From contig JAAOOA010000088.1 of assembly GCA_012861695.1 (NCBI GenBank), positions 422,501 through 486,500 of the forward strand: a stretch of 64,000 bases of DNA, given 5' to 3'. Under the pieces are notes generated by a model. That model had not been told where the DNA came from and made no database searches. It saw only the letters and a list, made by a program, of their open reading frames with translations. The position numbers and the translations under genes were made by a program. The first letter of the stretch is position 1, and each line of letters starts with the position of its first letter. Below, piece after piece: positions 21,343-32,812 of the stretch. This stretch comes from Trematomus loennbergii. Taxonomy: Eukaryota > Chordata > Actinopteri > Perciformes > Nototheniidae.

Positions 21343-22514
21343 CCTGTTAAGCCCTGAGCCTGTTTTTCAGGTCTCAGGCTCAAAAATGACATTCCCAGAA
21401 CAAATGACCATATCTTCCCTTCTAAAAGGGTTAAATTAATAATCTTTATTCTCAAAGTAATGATAAACCTGTGAGTTGGATGTAGAAAAGTCAGAATCAA
21501 TATAGATGTTTTTTATTTTAAAGAAAATTCAGATTGACATAGTAAAAAACTGTAAATTATCGTGTCCGTCCAAAAATATTTACTTATAGTGAAAACTACC
21601 CTTGGATGATGGGTTAGTAGACTAAAAGCTTTAGGAATCCAAAGTACAACATATAATAAGTACCCTGTATCAAGATTGATGCAAAACAAGTGAAATTTGA
21701 CCTTTTTAGAGAGATTTAGCCAAAACCCCCACTTCTGGGGTCATTTGGGTGGATTTGACCTATCTCTGGCCCCCCTTGCTCGATTTTGATGAATGAAATC
21801 TCTTGATAACCGCTAGAGCCAATGGAATCGAGGGAAAGTTATATACACACCAACACGTTAACAAATAAGGAGTGAGAGTGACGCGTTACCAAAACCGGAA
21901 GCTGCATACACTCTGGTGGCTACCATTAGCAGCTAACTTTTCCGCTCCGATTTTTACATAAAAAATGGAATTATGGATTATAAATAATTTTTTAAAAGGT
22001 ACAGGTACATTATCAACCTATGGATCAACAGTTGTAGACATTTTTTTTTCGTTTTAATGCCATTGAACACGTCTTTTGACCTAATTGACAGCTACGGTGA
22101 GACGATCTGCCGTAAAAGCTCCGTAAAGGTACGTGTTGTGATGTCTGTGTTTGCTTCCCCTGTCGCAAGTTCGGATCGCTCAGTGATGATACTATACCTA
22201 AATAATCAGTGGAGTCTCAGCTTTAATCGGCTATATTGTATGTGCAGCTACGATAAGTAATAAGGGTATCTTTATCTTGAATTGTGTGCCGCAGTGCGTT
22301 CAAATTTTTTCGCTCAGGGGTCATTTAGACCCTTCTTATGAGACTTGTGTTTTGTTTTGGTAAAAATGGTTCATATCTTCAGTTAGCTGAGATTCTTCCC
22401 GTTAATCTGGTGCTACACATTAATAGTTTCATAAATGTTAAGAAGCCCTGAGACATTATCTCGAAAACAAAAAGGTGGGAGGGGTCCAATGGGGGGACCG
22501 CCGTGCTTAAGAGG
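21343..22514. mobile_element. piggyBac-like MITE, solitary copy 1
   Basis: About 1.17 kb bounded by TTAA on both sides (21339-21342 and 22515-22518), with inverted ends CCTGTTAAGC (CCTCTTAAGC in sister copies) and GCTTAAGAGG. TTAA duplication is characteristic of piggyBac. Short, non-coding, with no transposase. Four sister copies form the array at 32813-39618. This copy carries diagnostic variants (GGTACGTG, TTTTTTAAAAGGTAC, TTGTGTTTTG) shared only with the right half of the last array copy. Confidence 0.85.
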
Positions 22515-22624
22515 TTAAAATCCTCGTCATTACTGTAAATACTGCATCTTTATCTTTAATATGCTATATTACACTGCACTTAACTGCTACTTTGCCATCT
22601 GGTTAGATGCTAAAGCTGATTCTA

Positions 22625-23050
22625 CAGGTGCTTCTCAAAAGATTACTATATCATAGAACAATTTTTCAATACTTTATTTCAAAAAATGAAACATATAATT
22701 CTAGATACTGCAGGTCTCCCTTGAAAAAGAGATCGTTGATCTCAATGGGATTTTTAACCTGGTTAAATAAAGGCTACAAACAAAACAAACAAACAGATTC
22801 ATTATACATAAAGTGAAATATTTCAAGCCTTTTTTGTTTTAATTGTGATGATTACAGCTTACAGATCATGAAAATCACTAATCCTGTATCTCAAAATAGT
22901 ATAATATTAGATAAGACCAATCAAAACAGGATTTATAATACAGATATTTCGACTTTCTGAAAAGTTTGTTCATTTATTTACACAATACTTGGTCGGGGCT
23001 CCTTTTGCATAAATTCTACATGGTATGGAGGCAATATATTCCATGAGATT
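22625..23050. mobile_element. Tc1-like remnant with inserted LINE tail
   Basis: The left end after a TA (22623-22624) reads CAGGTGCTTCTCAAAAGATT, a known Tc1-like terminus type in fish. At 22985-23050 the minus strand encodes IPCRIYAKGAPTKYCVNK, the extreme C-terminus of such transposases (a RAKGAPTKY motif). The catalytic part is missing. A 5'-truncated LINE tail (22708-22795) is inserted between the end and the transposase scrap. Confidence 0.65.
22708..22795 (+). mobile_element. LINE 3'-tail insertion
   Basis: Only the last about 80 bp of the LINE seen at 17290-19075: CAGGTCTCCCTTGAAAAAGA through GGTTAAATAAAGGCTAC, then a CAAACAAAACAAACAAACA tail. Extreme 5' truncation with a simple-repeat tail is typical of LINE insertions. 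Confidence 0.85.
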
Positions 23051-23721
23051 CTAATCACCTGTAATCTGATTTCTATAATATGTTTTAGGTCTAGCAAATA
23101 TAATGCATCTTTTGATGGTCACATATACTTCTCTTCTCTCTTCAGATGCACTTTTGAATTATTTTGGGCCACCTGCAGACACCCTCTGTCATGATTTTAG
23201 TTTTGTGTCTTTAGTCATGGTTTTATGTTGAAGTTCTGTTCTCCCTGTGGCCCAATTCCAAACCACACCCTACCCACTCCCCTCCGTGGCTGAGTGACAC
23301 TCGCAGCTAAATGAGGCTCCCTCCTGTCAGATGGAGGGTGTAAATACAGCGGCAAGCTTTGGGACAGGAAATGCTGTAACTGTATGTACAGATGTAGCAC
23401 TCCAGATAGGACTCCAGCTTACAGCTTCCTGCCTAAGACCTGCCTAAGACCAGCATCTGGGAATGTTAAGCCCTCCCACTATTTTCCAAGAGGGCGTTGC
23501 CAGATTTTCCATTTCAGGATTTAACCAGGAGATGGCGCTTCATTCACAAATACAGAAAGACAACTTTTGATGGACTTTCAGTTGTGTTTAGAAGAGCATT
23601 TGAACACATCAATATTTTAGATCAAATAAAGTATATCTAATCTTGTAATTCAATAATATATAGTCTTTATATATTAAATAATCATAATAATAATGTAAAT
23701 GTTTACATTACACTTCTTTAT
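23051..23721. other. No gene seen
   Basis: Includes pyrimidine-rich CTGTCATGATTTTAGTTTTG (about 23187), reminiscent of LTR ends, but without definable borders. Confidence 0.4.
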
Positions 23722-24078
23722 TTGTCATGCGGTCTACCTACGCTGTAAAATGTATTATCTCTTCGATTTACACACGGCATCTATTGCACTTCTGTCCATC
23801 CTGGGAGAGGGATCCCTCCTCTGTTGCTCTCCCCGAGGTTTCTCCCATTTTTCCCTTTGAAATGTGGGTTTTTCTCTGGAAGTGTTTCTTTGTACGATGT
23901 GAGGGTCTAAGGACAGAGGGTGTCGTTTTCTCATACTGATATTCTGAACAAACTGTGCTGTTGTATTTGCTGTAAAGTGTCTTTACTGTAGGGTATTTTT
24001 ATTATATGTACAGCACTTTGGCTAGACCAAAAATCGTTTAAAAATGTGCTATATAAATAAAACTTGATTTGATTTGAT
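23722..24078 (+). mobile_element. 5'-truncated L2-like LINE: 3' UTR only
   Basis: Nearly identical to the 3' UTR of the LINE at 57165-59893 (matching 59550-59891). It ends with TATAAATAAAACTTGATTTG and a TTTGA-type repeat tail, as expected for L2/Rex-like LINEs. No coding part. Confidence 0.88.
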
Positions 24079-24767
24079 GCTCATACTTTTACCTTTACAA
24101 TCGTTTGCTTTAATATGCAGTATATTTTTTGTATATTTTTGTGTTTTCTTCCTCCTGCTCCCTTTCGGACACATACTGTATGATTTATTATTATTATTAA
24201 TATGAAGATATTATTAAGATAAGATAAGATAAGATGTTACTTTATTGATTGAACATTTTAGTTTAGAATGTGCTATCCCACGGTAATTCAGAAGGCTCAC
24301 AGGTCACATTCCGACCATTATTTAAAACAATAGGTGCTTTCACACCGTCTACAGTTTGATTTGTATAGAGCTGTGGCTGAATGGCCGGCGATTAGGTGTG
24401 GCGTATTTATCATTAGGTGATCAGAGCTGCCTGCCTGCCGTCAGATTTAATTTAAAAAACAGGTCTGATTTTAAGACTATTTCTGCGCTCATAAAGAATG
24501 ATAAGAATAAGAATAATGCGTATTGAACTGGTTTCATTAATTAGTGAGTTTATTTAAGGTAATTAGGTAGAAGCCCTTTTTTATCAGTAACGAATTTAGC
24601 AGTTGAACATAAAAGTCAACTAACTGAGTGTCACTTGCAATGACAGTGTTGTGTTTTTATTTTATGAACCTTTTACATTAAAAATGGTTGTTGAATATAT
24701 AAATATTATTATGAATATGGATAAATACTAGGCTATTTATTATAAACGTTAGTCCTTAACATCTATC
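24079..24767. other. AT-rich sequence, no gene seen
   Basis: Contains AAGATAAGATAAGATAAGA-type short repeats at 24215 and a CACCTAAT-rich patch. A GGTGCTTTCACACCG word near 24332 resembles MITE ends at 41199 but has no partner. Confidence 0.45.
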
Positions 24768-24797
24768 ACTGTGTATATCACCATTCTTTAATTAAAT

Positions 24798-25073
24798 CTT
24801 CCGGACAAAATTATAAAAGTGCTGGTTATTTATTGAGCTTTAAAACAAATGAATAACGACTATATAATAATAAAATACACGGAGCCTGGCCTCTCTTTTT
24901 CCTCCCTCTCTTCTGACAGCGTCAGTGTCTGTCTCATGCAGCAGCTGATCCAGTAATGAGTGACCCGGCCGACAGTAAAAATAAACATTTATAACTAGTT
25001 TAGGTAGTTTGAGAGGTAATTAAAATAGCTAAGGGTGATGATCTGACTTGAAGTGTGTGTTTGCTCCTCCCGC
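24798..25073 (+). repeat. Recurrent module/Harbinger-like MITE fragment, target of an LTR element
   Basis: Matches the reverse complement of about 14960-15245 (CTTCCGGACAAAATTATAAA, CTGACAGCGTCAGTGTCTGT, TTTATAACTAGTTTAGGTAG). The LTR element at 25074-30622 cuts it; its continuation CCCGCTGCATCACAGC is at 30623-30638. It is flanked by a 30-bp direct repeat (24768-24797 and 30643-30672). Confidence 0.8.
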
Positions 25074-25581
25074 TGTTATATATCTAACCTTTTGCTCTGT
25101 GACGTTTTATGATCTACTCTGACGTCTGTTATCTCCTTTAAGGAAAGGCCTTGGTGCCATATGTGTTGGTCACCAGTTTGTGACCGGTCAACTTGTCTGG
25201 CACGAAGGGTAATTGTTGTGAGAACACTGAGGCACTTCTTTATCGGTGTTTGTGGACTCTAGGATGTGAAATCCTTGAGGCCATGAGTGTCGGACGCAGG
25301 TGGCTCAGTGTTCCCAGCTGTTTAGTCTACTCCTTCAGAGATGTTGATTTCTCTCTGTGAACCAGTTAAAAGGTCTAACATAGAGAGAGAAGGTCTTCAG
25401 AATTTACGTGGCAACTCTACCGTGTAGTCAGAACCTCTGACTCTTTGATTTGTGATGTGAATCCTCCGGCCGAATACTCTGAATAAACCCATCAGTGTTT
25501 GACATCAAAGCTCCAACTCTCACCGTGTCTCCTTCCTGAGTCGGTGACTCCATGCATTACTACACAGAAGTTTCCTCCACA
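25074..25581 (+). repeat. 5' long terminal repeat
   Basis: 508 bp with TG...CA ends and a polyadenylation signal (GAATAAACCC, about 25481) roughly 95 bp before the 3' end. The whole unit is bounded on the left by the duplicated CCCGC. Confidence 0.8.
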
Positions 25582-25584
25582 AAT

Positions 25585-25602
25585 TGGCGTTGTCGGCAGG
25601 AT
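25585..25602 (+). promoter_or_regulatory. Primer-binding site, tRNA-Ser-like
   Basis: TGGCGTTGTCGGCAGGAT begins three bases after the LTR. From memory it matches the complement of the 3' end of vertebrate tRNA-Ser(AGA) except at one base. It would prime minus-strand DNA synthesis. A splice-donor-like CTGGTAAGTG follows at about 25622. Confidence 0.65.
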
Positions 25603-27836
25603 ACCAACAGATCTTCAGAAACTGGTAAGTGTGATTTCAAATCTACATTTGGACATTGCCTTACCAGAATCTGTGATTGACGGTATCCTAAAATTATCTG
25701 TGAAGCTAAGCGGCTGCGTTTCGTTTTGGTTAATGAACATTTGGGGCTAGTAACCCCAGGGGATCATCCAGGGACTCTGTCTTGGCTGGTTCCCTCTGTG
25801 TGTGCTGCTCGGGACGTATGTGCCGTGCAGGCATACACGGAGATGTTTAAAAAGACCTTAATGAGGGCAGCAGTAAAGTGGAACTTCTGTGTGAAATCAA
25901 AATAGAGATTTGTAATGAACAAATCGCCGAGATTCCGGGGGTTTCAGCGGCCAACACTAGCAGTTAACTCAAGCAGCCAGAGATATTACCCCCAGCGCCT
26001 CTAAAAAAAAACACGGCTCCAGCTGCGGTTCCGGGGAATGTGTGTAACATACCTCCCCGTATCTGCATGAGCTGGTGAAGTGAACTCAGAGGGAGAAAAT
26101 CACAGTTCATGTCGGTCCGGGGTGCATACATAAAATGATAGGCTAATTGATCATGGGTGGGCAGTGGCATGCAAGTGTAGAACAAAACTGTGTTTCATCG
26201 TTGTGATGAACATGATGGCGTATGGTATGGTGTATAGGCTGGTCGAGTAGGACTACAGTAAACTGTGTAGTTTCGGATAGAAAGGGTAGAGGAGAAAAAA
26301 GTCTGTGCTCATGATCGGGGGGGCATAGCACCACTAGAACAGGGATAGTGGGGTCGCAAGAGGATAAGCTAGTTATTGCTCTTGGACGGTCTTCAGGCAC
26401 CGATCTAGGACTTGTATACAAGGGTGGGTGCGCGAGTCAAGGTGCCCCACTGGGTTCCCCATTGAGGGAGAGATCATTCCCTACCCCCTCTGAAACCTCT
26501 TTAATCCGGACTAAATTGAGCTGGATGAGCTTTGCTGACGCACTGGTGTTTATTACGAGTTCATGTTTGTTTGTCTGATTGTTTGTATCGGGGGGTCTAT
26601 ATTGGTTTGCACTAACCGCCGTCTTGTGCATGTTTTGTAACAACTAATAATGAATCAGTCCATAGCCAGGGTAAAATAAACTAAGCTTTAGTTAACTCAC
26701 CAAAAGTAAATGACTTGAGAAAAATAAATAATATATAGTGTTTTGCAAAATTCTGGTAGTATAAATGTGCTGCAAAATGAAAATAAATAGCAAAAGAGTG
26801 TTTTTATGTCCTGCATCTGAGTGTGCAGAGGAAATGTAAACAAGAAGCACACTGTTCAGGGTGTGCGCTGTAGGTGTAAGAAGAAAATAAGATTATATTA
26901 TTTTAAGAATACATTTTAAATTGTATTGCTGGTATGTTAAGATATGTTTGTGACCTTTTATAAACCCTATGCCCGTCCTGCACCCTGAGACCCTCAGAGG
27001 CATCACTGCTGGTCGTAAAGACCTGCCTGAGGAGGTCAGGGTGGCAAAATCTGTCTGCTGTTTTAGGTCAATGTTGTATTATTTGTTTCATTTATTCTTA
27101 AATCTATGTATTGTATGGTAATAATGAAAAAAAACGTAATGTATTGAACACATTCCGAAACAAAGCTGATAAGACAGAACTAGACTCAAACATAATACAA
27201 ATTATTGTTGAAACATTTTGCGCTGTTGCTGCAAAATGGAAACTTTGTTGATTATCTGTTCCAACTGGCCACTGGCATCAGATAATTAATATAAGTTGAA
27301 GTTTAATTACAGTTTTAAATATAGTTTAACATTCTTTATTAAACTGCTTCAAATGATTTCTCGTATCAACCAATTGGTCTCCATAGACATTACTACAATT
27401 CTAATAGTTGTTAAACTACTGAAAGTTTTCTGAAACCGAGCTTATGAACAAAAGAGTAAAGGTCGCTGGTTAAGCTGTTTTCCAAGGGCCTCTCCTTCAC
27501 AGCCCTACACTTTAAATCATGAGACTTTCAAATCATAACAGACAGAGATCGGTATCACTTTGTGTTGCAAGCCAAATCCATGTAAAGGTTCTACTTGAGC
27601 CCAATTTAAATACCATAAAGAAAGTATTTAACCCAGCTCAAGCTAAATGTCAAATGTATTTAATTAAGGTACAAGTGTTTTGATTTATTTAAAATGTTCC
27701 AGTCTAGCTTCTTTCGAGTTCAGTCTAAGCAACAAATTGTTTCTCATAACATTCTGACTGCTGTCCCAAATGTTTTAACCTTGGGCAGACAAGCTGTTCA
27801 CACACCCACACCCACACACCCACACCCACACACACA

Positions 27837-27919
<83 letters not shown>

Positions 27920-30454
27920 TGGATAAGTATTCACCTTATCCACATTGTAATTGTAATGTAAATTGTTGCCTTCTTTAAAGTTATTAGTAATTTAAGATTA
28001 ATTATTAAATTAAATGTGGTACATAAGATAAAATAAATAAAATAACTTGACTTGATCATTTTGTTCACAACATTAGACCTGTCCTCTAATCTCTACTAGA
28101 ATAAGATAAGTGTGCATGTGTGGATGTTTTAACACTCCTGTAATGTACCTAATCTTGATATCCTTTTCATTACAGAGCTGGGGAAATGGTGTATTGATTA
28201 GTTTCTGATCCGTGCACGTCCAATAACTCAGATGTTAAAGGGATGAAACTTTTCCTCCCAAATCAGATATGCTGTGTTTTTCAACAAATGTTTCCATTTC
28301 CTGCATAATATATGTTTATCACAATGGTTTTTGTAAACTGCACACAGGTGATACTGAGTCTTCTCGATTAATAGATTATAAACTATACCATGCTTAAATA
28401 GACTCCTAAGTTATTATTTCATATGTACCATATGTAAGAAAAGGGAGGGAAGAGTCAATTATATTGAGTAAATTATTTTATATTGGGTAATTTATTTCTC
28501 AAACCTATGTTTTATGGAAGAGACAAAATATTTCTGATAAACTAATATTTTATCAAAAGGTAAATGGTGAATTAATATGCATTTAGAATCATTGAGAAGG
28601 GGTTATATCCACAGGGACAAGCTCACCTTTAACTTACAATAACATGTCTCTGCTATGGACTGATGAGTATATGATTCTTGCATGTTAAATGACTAACACA
28701 AACCTTCAATTTATGCATGTGCATGTGTCAGGAAGGCTCCCAAATAATTCTGAGGGGCCTATTTTTGTAATTAAATGATAATGTGCTAATCCATTACTTT
28801 GAGTTGTCTTCACTCAGAAAACATCCCTATCAGGTGGTAACCCAATAACTAGGACAGCTCTCAAGGCCAAGGGTCAGAGAGAGAGGGTCACACTCTCCGG
28901 GTGCAGAGAGCACCCCCAGCCACGTGCAAGGAAGCACGAGGTCGTTCGAGATGAGAGGATGCTTCTCTTCACCTTTCTGATAAGAGGGGGTTCTTCTCTT
29001 CATCTTTCTGCTCGGTGGGCTCTAGCAGACAACCCTGCAGGACGAGCGAGGGTTTCAGAGGCTTCTATAATACAAGGTTCCATGTTTCTTGGAGGAGTTT
29101 GATGTCTTCCTAACCTCTCCCATCACGGGGGGGACACCTGGATGCATCAGGAATACGCAGTTGTACTCAAGCAGATAGCAGAAGGAATACCGGCAGATGA
29201 GCCTCCGTCTCACTGGGGGGTCAGCTACAGTGCTCACTGAATGAGCCACACAAAAGCAGAGCAATTGGGGGGGTTGAAATATGGCGCTCTGATGAAGAAG
29301 AGTTTGAGCCAATCAGCACCTCAGTGCTAATCTACAGTATCAGGATGCCTTTACACACCAGACACTCAGTGTCATAAAGGGAGGAGGAGAACGAGTCAGG
29401 AAGACTGACGGACATGTTCTTCCAGCTCTCGTACAAAGATGAACTTTGAATTGAATGACCAGATGTTTTAAAGATGTACAATTAATGATTGTTTTTTATA
29501 TTTCCAATGACCAGACATGTGTTAAATAGTGGTGATAAATATATTTAGTCAGATCAGATTACACTTTCACACTAAACAAAATTAATAAATAAATATTTCA
29601 GATTATAAGGTATTGAATAATAAGGTATTTCTAATATTATAACAGATAATGTTAATATCCTTAATCATCCAGCAATCAGGCTTAACAACACTACTCTTTA
29701 ATGTATTCCATGCACAGACAGACCTAAAATGATGTTTCAAGTACTGGATTAATTTCAGTTTTGGCCCAAAACAAATATTTATAATAATTCATATAACAAT
29801 TATGTAGCATATTTGATCCTCAAATTAGAGAAGTATAATTTAAAGAAATTGATATTCTATATTCAACATTAGATAAACACAGAAGAACCCTTTCCAAGTA
29901 CCATAAGTAGATGTTCAGGTAAGTATGGCTAATAAGAATAATTGATAGACTTAATTTGGTACAGATCAGTTGTAGCATTTACAAATGTATGAATTAAAGT
30001 TTTAAGAATGTTTAATCTTTCCTTTCCAGGTTTTTACAAAAGTCTTTGAATATTTGCCTAACTTTTCCTTTTCAGATTTTGAACAATGTACTTGACTAAA
30101 ATGAATGTATTGATTTTACTAAGACTAAGTGCCTTACTCTTGGCTAAAGCGTAATGAAGTAAACGTAAAGTAATCCTAAAATTGAGGACACTGCAACTTT
30201 GCAGATTACAGATTGATCAAATCACCACTGTGAATGTTATGCCTTAGCTGGATCTCTTATGATCCTAAGTTTTAAATGCTTTTGACTAGTGATTGCCTTA
30301 AAGCAAATCTTTAAGCTGCTGGTTTTGATTTTATAGTTTGATAAATGACATTAACTAATGGTTTAAATGATAAAAGATATTAGTTTAAAACAAATATTTT
30401 GCTATTATGTATCTGTGTTTTATGTGTGTTCATTATTGTGCTTATGATTGTGCT
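25603..30454 (+). other. Non-coding interior of the LTR element
   Basis: No gag, protease, RT, integrase or env motif was recognised in any frame; open readings are below 100 residues. Contains a (CA)n tract at 27799-27917 and a GAGAGAG-rich patch near 28880. 26700-30450 is AT-rich with dispersed stops. Confidence 0.6.
27799..27917. repeat. (CA)n microsatellite
   Basis: CA repeat with CCC interruptions in its first 45 bp, then pure to the end. Confidence 0.97.
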
Positions 30455-30622
30455 ACTCTACCGTGTAGTCAGAACCTCTGACTCTTTGATTTGTGATGTG
30501 AATCCTCCGGCCGAATACTCTGAATAAACCCATCAGTGTTTGACATCAAAGCTCCAACTCTCACCGTGTCTCCTTCCTGAGTCGGTGACTCCATGCATTA
30601 CTACACAGAAGTTTCCTCCACA
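30455..30622 (+). repeat. 3' LTR, truncated to its last 168 bp
   Basis: Matches 25414-25581 base for base as far as I can read, including the AATAAA signal; the first 340 bp of the LTR are absent. Followed directly by the CCCGC duplication. Confidence 0.85.
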
Positions 30623-30672
30623 CCCGCTGCATCACAGCATATACTGTGTATATCACCATTCTTTAATTAAAT

Positions 30673-31070
30673 GTTTGATAAGTGCATGCAGATCACAGTA
30701 CAGTAAAACACGTGCGCAGATACATTATTTTGTATTTTTATTAAATTTGACAATGTCAATTTCACTTTCCACTATGTCCACCTTTATTTTGCACAACCAA
30801 TGGCAGAACTTTATTGAGGCCTGTAATTAGTCGACTACAGCTATCTTGGGTCAGTCTTGTCTTCCAAAAATCAGGAAGTAAAGTCCCCTGGTTTGTGACA
30901 AGATGTGAAGTCAACAGATGGGGTCACTCAGAGGGGGGTAATATTTATTTTCAAATGCATATAGGCTATGTCACCCATTTACATGTAGGCTACACCGCTC
31001 TTCCAGTCAAGAATCTGAATTTGAATGGGATGGGGAGACGTGTGTGATTAAAAATGAGTGGCCAAACTAA
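30673..31070. other. No gene seen
   Basis: Moderately AT-rich sequence without recognisable repeats. A GGGGAGACG word near 31031 precedes the Harbinger end. Confidence 0.45.
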
Positions 31071-31560
31071 AGGCCCTGACACACCAGGCAGTCACCAGAG
31101 AACTCGCCGACACCGACTGTTGCGTCGCCGTGTTCTCCTGCGTCTTGGCCATGTGTCACACTGGAACACACCGCAAAGACTTCAGCCGAGCACGTACGAA
31201 CTGTGCATGCGTGAGTGGCAATAACTCTCCTTACCAGCAGGCGGCGGTAGTGTGTATTCGTCATTCAAAATAGGCAACAACCGGAAGACAGAGAAGAAGA
31301 ACAGACTGTGATATAAACAAACAACAAATAGCGTGTGCGTTCCATTTTCACTCTCGTCCATCGAAAACATGTTTCGTGCAGAGCTATCAGCCATTGGAGT
31401 GTTGCTTGTGGAAGACATTCTCAAGAAACAGTCTCTCAAGAGGCAGAAGCGAAGAATTAGGAGAAACCGCACTAAATGGGTGAAATCATGGATACTACAG
31501 CGAGCGAGAAGGTCATGGGGCGTTGTGATATTTTCCTCAAGCTTTGGTAAAGTGTATTCT
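31071..31560 (+). mobile_element. 5' end of a PIF/Harbinger transposon
   Basis: Begins AGGCCCTGACACACCAGGCA, a terminal motif widely seen on fish Harbinger elements, immediately after TAA-like flank (ACTAA). It then encodes the transposase start at 31369. The remainder of the transposase and the right end are missing. Confidence 0.7.
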
Positions 31561-31650
31561 TTGAATGCAGATTTGGGTTCTGCCCGCTCTGTATTAATGT
31601 CATGTGGATTTTCCTGTCATGTTGACAGGTTATCATCATGTAGGCATTGA
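31369..31650 (+). pseudogene. Harbinger (HARBI1-like) transposase N-terminus
   Basis: From MFRAELSAIGVLLVEDILKK the reading reaches RQKRRIRRNRTKWVKSWILQ near residue 30-45. A basic run followed by (W)V-x-x-W/I-L-x-R is typical of the N-terminus of HARBI1-type DDE nucleases (KRRKR-WWVR pattern). Homology stops after about 60 residues (near 31545); the following residues to the stop at 31648 are unrelated. No catalytic residues are present. Confidence 0.6.
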
Positions 31651-32808
31651 TAAAAGCTCATTCTAATGTTGTGTTATGTGTGTATGAAGGTACGAAATAA
31701 AGTTTTGCATTGCCTATCCTGCTATTTGTGTTTATTCTTTTAATCACACAGCGATAAGAAACAATAACAATGTGCCTACATAACTGTCAGTTGCTGCCCT
31801 AGCATGTGAGCACATAAAGTGCAGACATACTTCTTCGCTGCTTTTGTGGAGGAAGTTACAGCGCTACGTACAGGCTCGGCATATGTACTGCAGCTTTTTC
31901 CAGCGGTATCCATACATCTCTTAATTTTGCTCTCAAAGTGCACCAGATTGATGCATTTAACTTAAATTCTTCTGTTGTAACAACAATAACATTATAAATA
32001 GTAACATAGCTGAACATGGTATTGCACATTTAGCTTTGAGTGTTACTGACCTGAGATGTTTTTATTACATGAATTAAGGTGACTGAGGCTTTTTAACATA
32101 GACTTTTCAGTGTCCCACATTTTGCACAGAACTGTCCCACATTAGGAAAAGCAGATTGTCTGAGACAACTTGGCACTAAGAGTACTGATATGTCTTCCAT
32201 TTCTTTTATGAGTGTAATATCTACATTTTCTCTTTTGGTTTGATTAGGACACATCCTGGGGATTTCAGAATGGTACTGGGTGTTGATTGTTGCTATTGGC
32301 TTCATATCGCAATATATTCCAGAAGTCTGAAATGCAAAAAATTTCCCACATTAGGGCAATTCACCCTACTTAACCCCAAATAAAAGAACCCAATAAAAAG
32401 AGTTGTTAAATAATAGTGAAGTCACATTGTAATAACAATAACTCATCTCTCGGTTGAGTGTTTTTTTCTGCTTTGCCAAAAGCCACTGTGTCAAGTGTCT
32501 AGTGACTATTTTCTTAGCGGATGCATGTCAATTAAATCAATACAACTATTTGTATGCTACGCGTCGGGATCCTGATCTGCCTGACAAGGCTCCATTAAAA
32601 TATAAATATTTTTAGTGAATTACTGAGTTTAGGCATGTTAATAACGTTTTAATGAAGTTGAATACAGTATATCATATTTGTCAGTGATTTCATGTCAATT
32701 CGGCGAACATAAACATAAATGATCGTGGTGAAGATGATGATTAAATTAGGATTAAAAATCGAGAGCCGGCTGTATTTCCTCTCGTTCGTTTTTAACAACA
32801 TTATTTTG
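31561..32808. other. Mixed repeat debris, no gene
   Basis: 31812-31905 is a fragment of the Harbinger-like MITE family (TTCTTCGCTGCTTTTGTGGA, as near 15352). 31910-31960 (CTCAAAGTGCACCAGATTGA) is shared with hAT sequence at 53505 and 54273. The remainder looks unique. Confidence 0.6.
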
Positions 32809-32812
32809 TTAA

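Larger units (their letters stand above)
25074..30622 (+). mobile_element. LTR retroelement lacking recognisable gag/pol
   Basis: The 5' LTR is 25074-25581 (TGTTATATATC ... TCCTCCACA). The last 168 bp of that LTR recur at 30455-30622 with no difference that I can see. Both outer ends are flanked by CCCGC (25069-25073 and 30623-30627), a 5-bp target duplication. A primer-binding site follows the left LTR at 25585. The roughly 4.9-kb interior has no long open frames or RT motifs, so the copy is non-autonomous (comparable to large retrotransposon derivatives) or replaced internally. ERV versus Gypsy class cannot be decided. Confidence 0.8.
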
